A stretch of DNA of 64,000 nucleotides from UBA1351 sp963677885. GTDB lineage: Bacteria; Bacillota; Clostridia; Lachnospirales; Vallitaleaceae. Below are positions 62,795-64,000 of the stretch, piece by piece (positions within the stretch are counted from its first letter, which is position 1; each line of letters opens with the position of its first letter). The translations under genes were made by a program, and so were the position numbers. The stretch lies in contig OY782500.1 of NCBI GenBank assembly GCA_963677885.1, forward strand, positions 2,232,001 to 2,296,000. Direction: 5' to 3'. The notes under the pieces are model-generated. The model did not search any database, was not told the DNA's origin, and saw nothing but the letters and a program-made list of their open reading frames with translations.

Positions 62795-62843
62795 GTTAGT
62801 CAATACTAACAAAAGTATAACATGGATTGCAAAGCTATGTAAA
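62795..62843 (-). promoter_or_regulatory. tetR promoter with autoregulatory operator
   Basis: On the minus strand TTTACA (62838-62843) and TATACT (62814-62819, extended TGT) are 18 bp apart. GTTAG-N6-CTAAC (62795-62810) follows four bases past the -10, the same geometry as in the cheY promoter. Confidence 0.75.
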
Positions 62844-62856
62844 TAAAGAAATGTCC

Positions 62857-62884
62857 TTGACTTATGTCTTATTGTACGTACAAT
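62857..62884 (+). promoter_or_regulatory. MATE gene promoter with palindrome over the -10
   Basis: TTGACT and TACAAT are 16 bp apart on the plus strand. The -10 is the right half of a perfect 14-bp palindrome, ATTGTACGTACAAT (62871-62884). A second perfect palindrome, GGGTTTAAACCC, lies at 62921-62932 in the leader. The first is a plausible site for a regulator other than the GTTAG-binding TetR. Confidence 0.6.
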
Positions 62885-62984
62885 GAAAGTAATAGACTGG
62901 ATGTTTTAATTGTCATATGCGGGTTTAAACCCTAATAAAATCAAGGTTTTGGGGGAATACCAATTGGAAAAATGAGGAAATATT

Positions 62985-64000
62985 ATGCCTAAAATAAAAG
63001 CAGATGTTTTGACCGGAAGTATTAAATCTCATATACTTCGGCTGGCCATCCCTTCCATAGGTGGCATGTTTGCCATGACCGTTTTTAATCTGACTGATAC
63101 TTTTTTTGTTTCCAGGTTGGGAACTCAGGCACTGGCTGCCATGGGCTTCACTTTTCCTATCATCATGATTATCGGTTCGCTGTCTGGGGGCCTTAGCCTT
63201 GGAGCAGGATCAATCCTTGCCCGGGCACTTGGCAGTGGCAACGACCACAAGATGCATCGAATCGCCACTGATGGCATCCTCTTATCCATTTTAGCCGTCT
63301 TCATTATCTCATTTGCCGGTTATTTCACCGTTGAGCCTTTTTTCTATCTTATGGGAGCTAGAAACGAGTCTCTTGAACTGGTATCGACTTATATGAGAAT
63401 CTGGTATGCCGGCGCCTTCGTTATCGTCGTTCCACCGGTCAGCGACTCCTCCATGCGGGCCTTAGGTGATATGACCAGACCTTTTCTGGTTATGCTGACC
63501 TGCGCTGTTATGAACATGATTCTTGACCCCATACTAATCTTCGGACTTTTTGGACTGCCTGAAATGGGCATTTCAGGAGCGGCTCTTGCCACAATTATTT
63601 CCAGAGCCTTCGGCATGGTCCTAAGCCTTTCCTTCGTTCATTTTCATTATAAATTAATTGATTTTAACTATGACTCTTTTACAGAGCTTTTCAAGTCCTG
63701 GGGTGAAATTCTCTCCATCGGTCTTCCCAATGTAGTGGTTAGAATACTGCCTCAACTCACAAGGGCTATGATGACAAGATTGGCAGCCTCCATGGCTATG
63801 GGCTCTCTGGCCGTTGCTGCACTGGCTGCCGGGCAGCGTATTGAAAGTTTTGCCACCATCATCAGTATGGCCATCGGTGTTTCCATTGTCCCAATCATAG
63901 GCCAGAACTTTGGCGCCGGTCATTATCACAGGGTAAGGGAAACCAGAAATCTGGTTATCAGAATTTCTCTTGTATATGGACTTTGTTTCTTTATAATAGC
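62985..64000 (+). CDS. MATE family efflux protein, N-terminal part (runs off the window)
   Basis: The open frame begins MPKIKADVLTGSIKSHILRLAIPSIGG after GAGGAAA and continues for 338 codons to the edge, so about a quarter of a normal MATE protein (about 450 residues) is missing. Ten or so membrane helices are visible, with the family pattern of LAIPSIGGMFAMTVFNLTDTFFVSRLG and the mid-protein FLVMLTCAVMNMILDPILIFG. It exports cationic drugs or metabolites by Na+ or H+ exchange. Divergent from the tetR unit. Confidence 0.94.
   Translation, partial: MPKIKADVLTGSIKSHILRLAIPSIGGMFAMTVFNLTDTFFVSRLGTQALAAMGFTFPIIMIIGSLSGGLSLGAGSILARALGSGNDHKMHRIATDGILLSILAVFIISFAGYFTVEPFFYLMGARNESLELVSTYMRIWYAGAFVIVVPPVSDSSMRALGDMTRPFLVMLTCAVMNMILDPILIFGLFGLPEMGISGAALATIISRAFGMVLSLSFVHFHYKLIDFNYDSFTELFKSWGEILSIGLPNVVVRILPQLTRAMMTRLAASMAMGSLAVAALAAGQRIESFATIISMAIGVSIVPIIGQNFGAGHYHRVRETRNLVIRISLVYGLCFFII

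Overview
The window is ordinary chromosomal DNA of a motile Gram-positive anaerobe of the Bacillota, most likely class Clostridia. Three things point there. The cluster tmk-darA-yaaR-holB-ricT-trmN6-rsmI follows the Bacillus/Clostridium order. The trp operon carries a T-box leader. Ribosome-binding sites are strong AGGAGG types and promoters are sigma-A-like (TTGACA/TATAAT). I cannot name the genus from sequence alone. No rRNA, tRNA, CRISPR array, transposase or prophage gene was seen.

Layout. 1-1056: a truncated membrane sensor and a CBS-domain protein. 1196-8321: trpEGDCFBA on the minus strand behind a leader with one tryptophan T-box Stem I and two successive antiterminator/terminator modules, followed by two identical 76-bp hairpin-rich repeats. 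A 269-bp imperfect inverted repeat lies just upstream of the trp promoter. 8773-15157: a hemerythrin-GGDEF cyclase, an ABC-2 exporter operon ending in an SMP-30 lactonase-like gene, and a membrane GGDEF protein. 15464-27265: a sugar operon (nucleotidyltransferase, NahK-like anomeric kinase, binding-protein ABC importer, GalE, DUF5107 protein) with two AraC regulators and a GH4 glycosidase. 27272-31640: an MMPL exporter with a heptad-repeat partner and a divergent TetR regulator. 31723-37982: smaller units (MBL-rhodanese, phosphoesterase, Crp/Fnr regulator, paired YdcZ-type half-transporters, DUF4317, TIM-barrel isomerase). 38048-44619: the conserved tmk-holB-ricT housekeeping cluster headed by a PLP decarboxylase. 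44988-62768: a signalling block. 62985 to the end: a truncated MATE exporter.

The signalling block is the most unusual part. Transcription runs cheY-cheA-mcp-cheR-cheB-cheD, then a PAS hybrid kinase, a receiver, a J-domain protein with a degenerate GGDEF tail, a hybrid kinase with Hpt, and a receiver-GGDEF-HD-GYP protein. A separate upstream unit encodes a TetR regulator, a second copy of the receiver and a probably inactive histidine kinase. The two units share the near-identical operator GTTAG-N6-CTAAC just downstream of the predicted -10. I therefore infer that the TetR protein represses itself and the chemotaxis operon. No separate cheW, cheC or flagellar gene is present in the window.

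Start codons were moved from the longest open frame where a Shine-Dalgarno sequence supports an internal ATG. All function calls are from motif recognition by eye; no database search was run.
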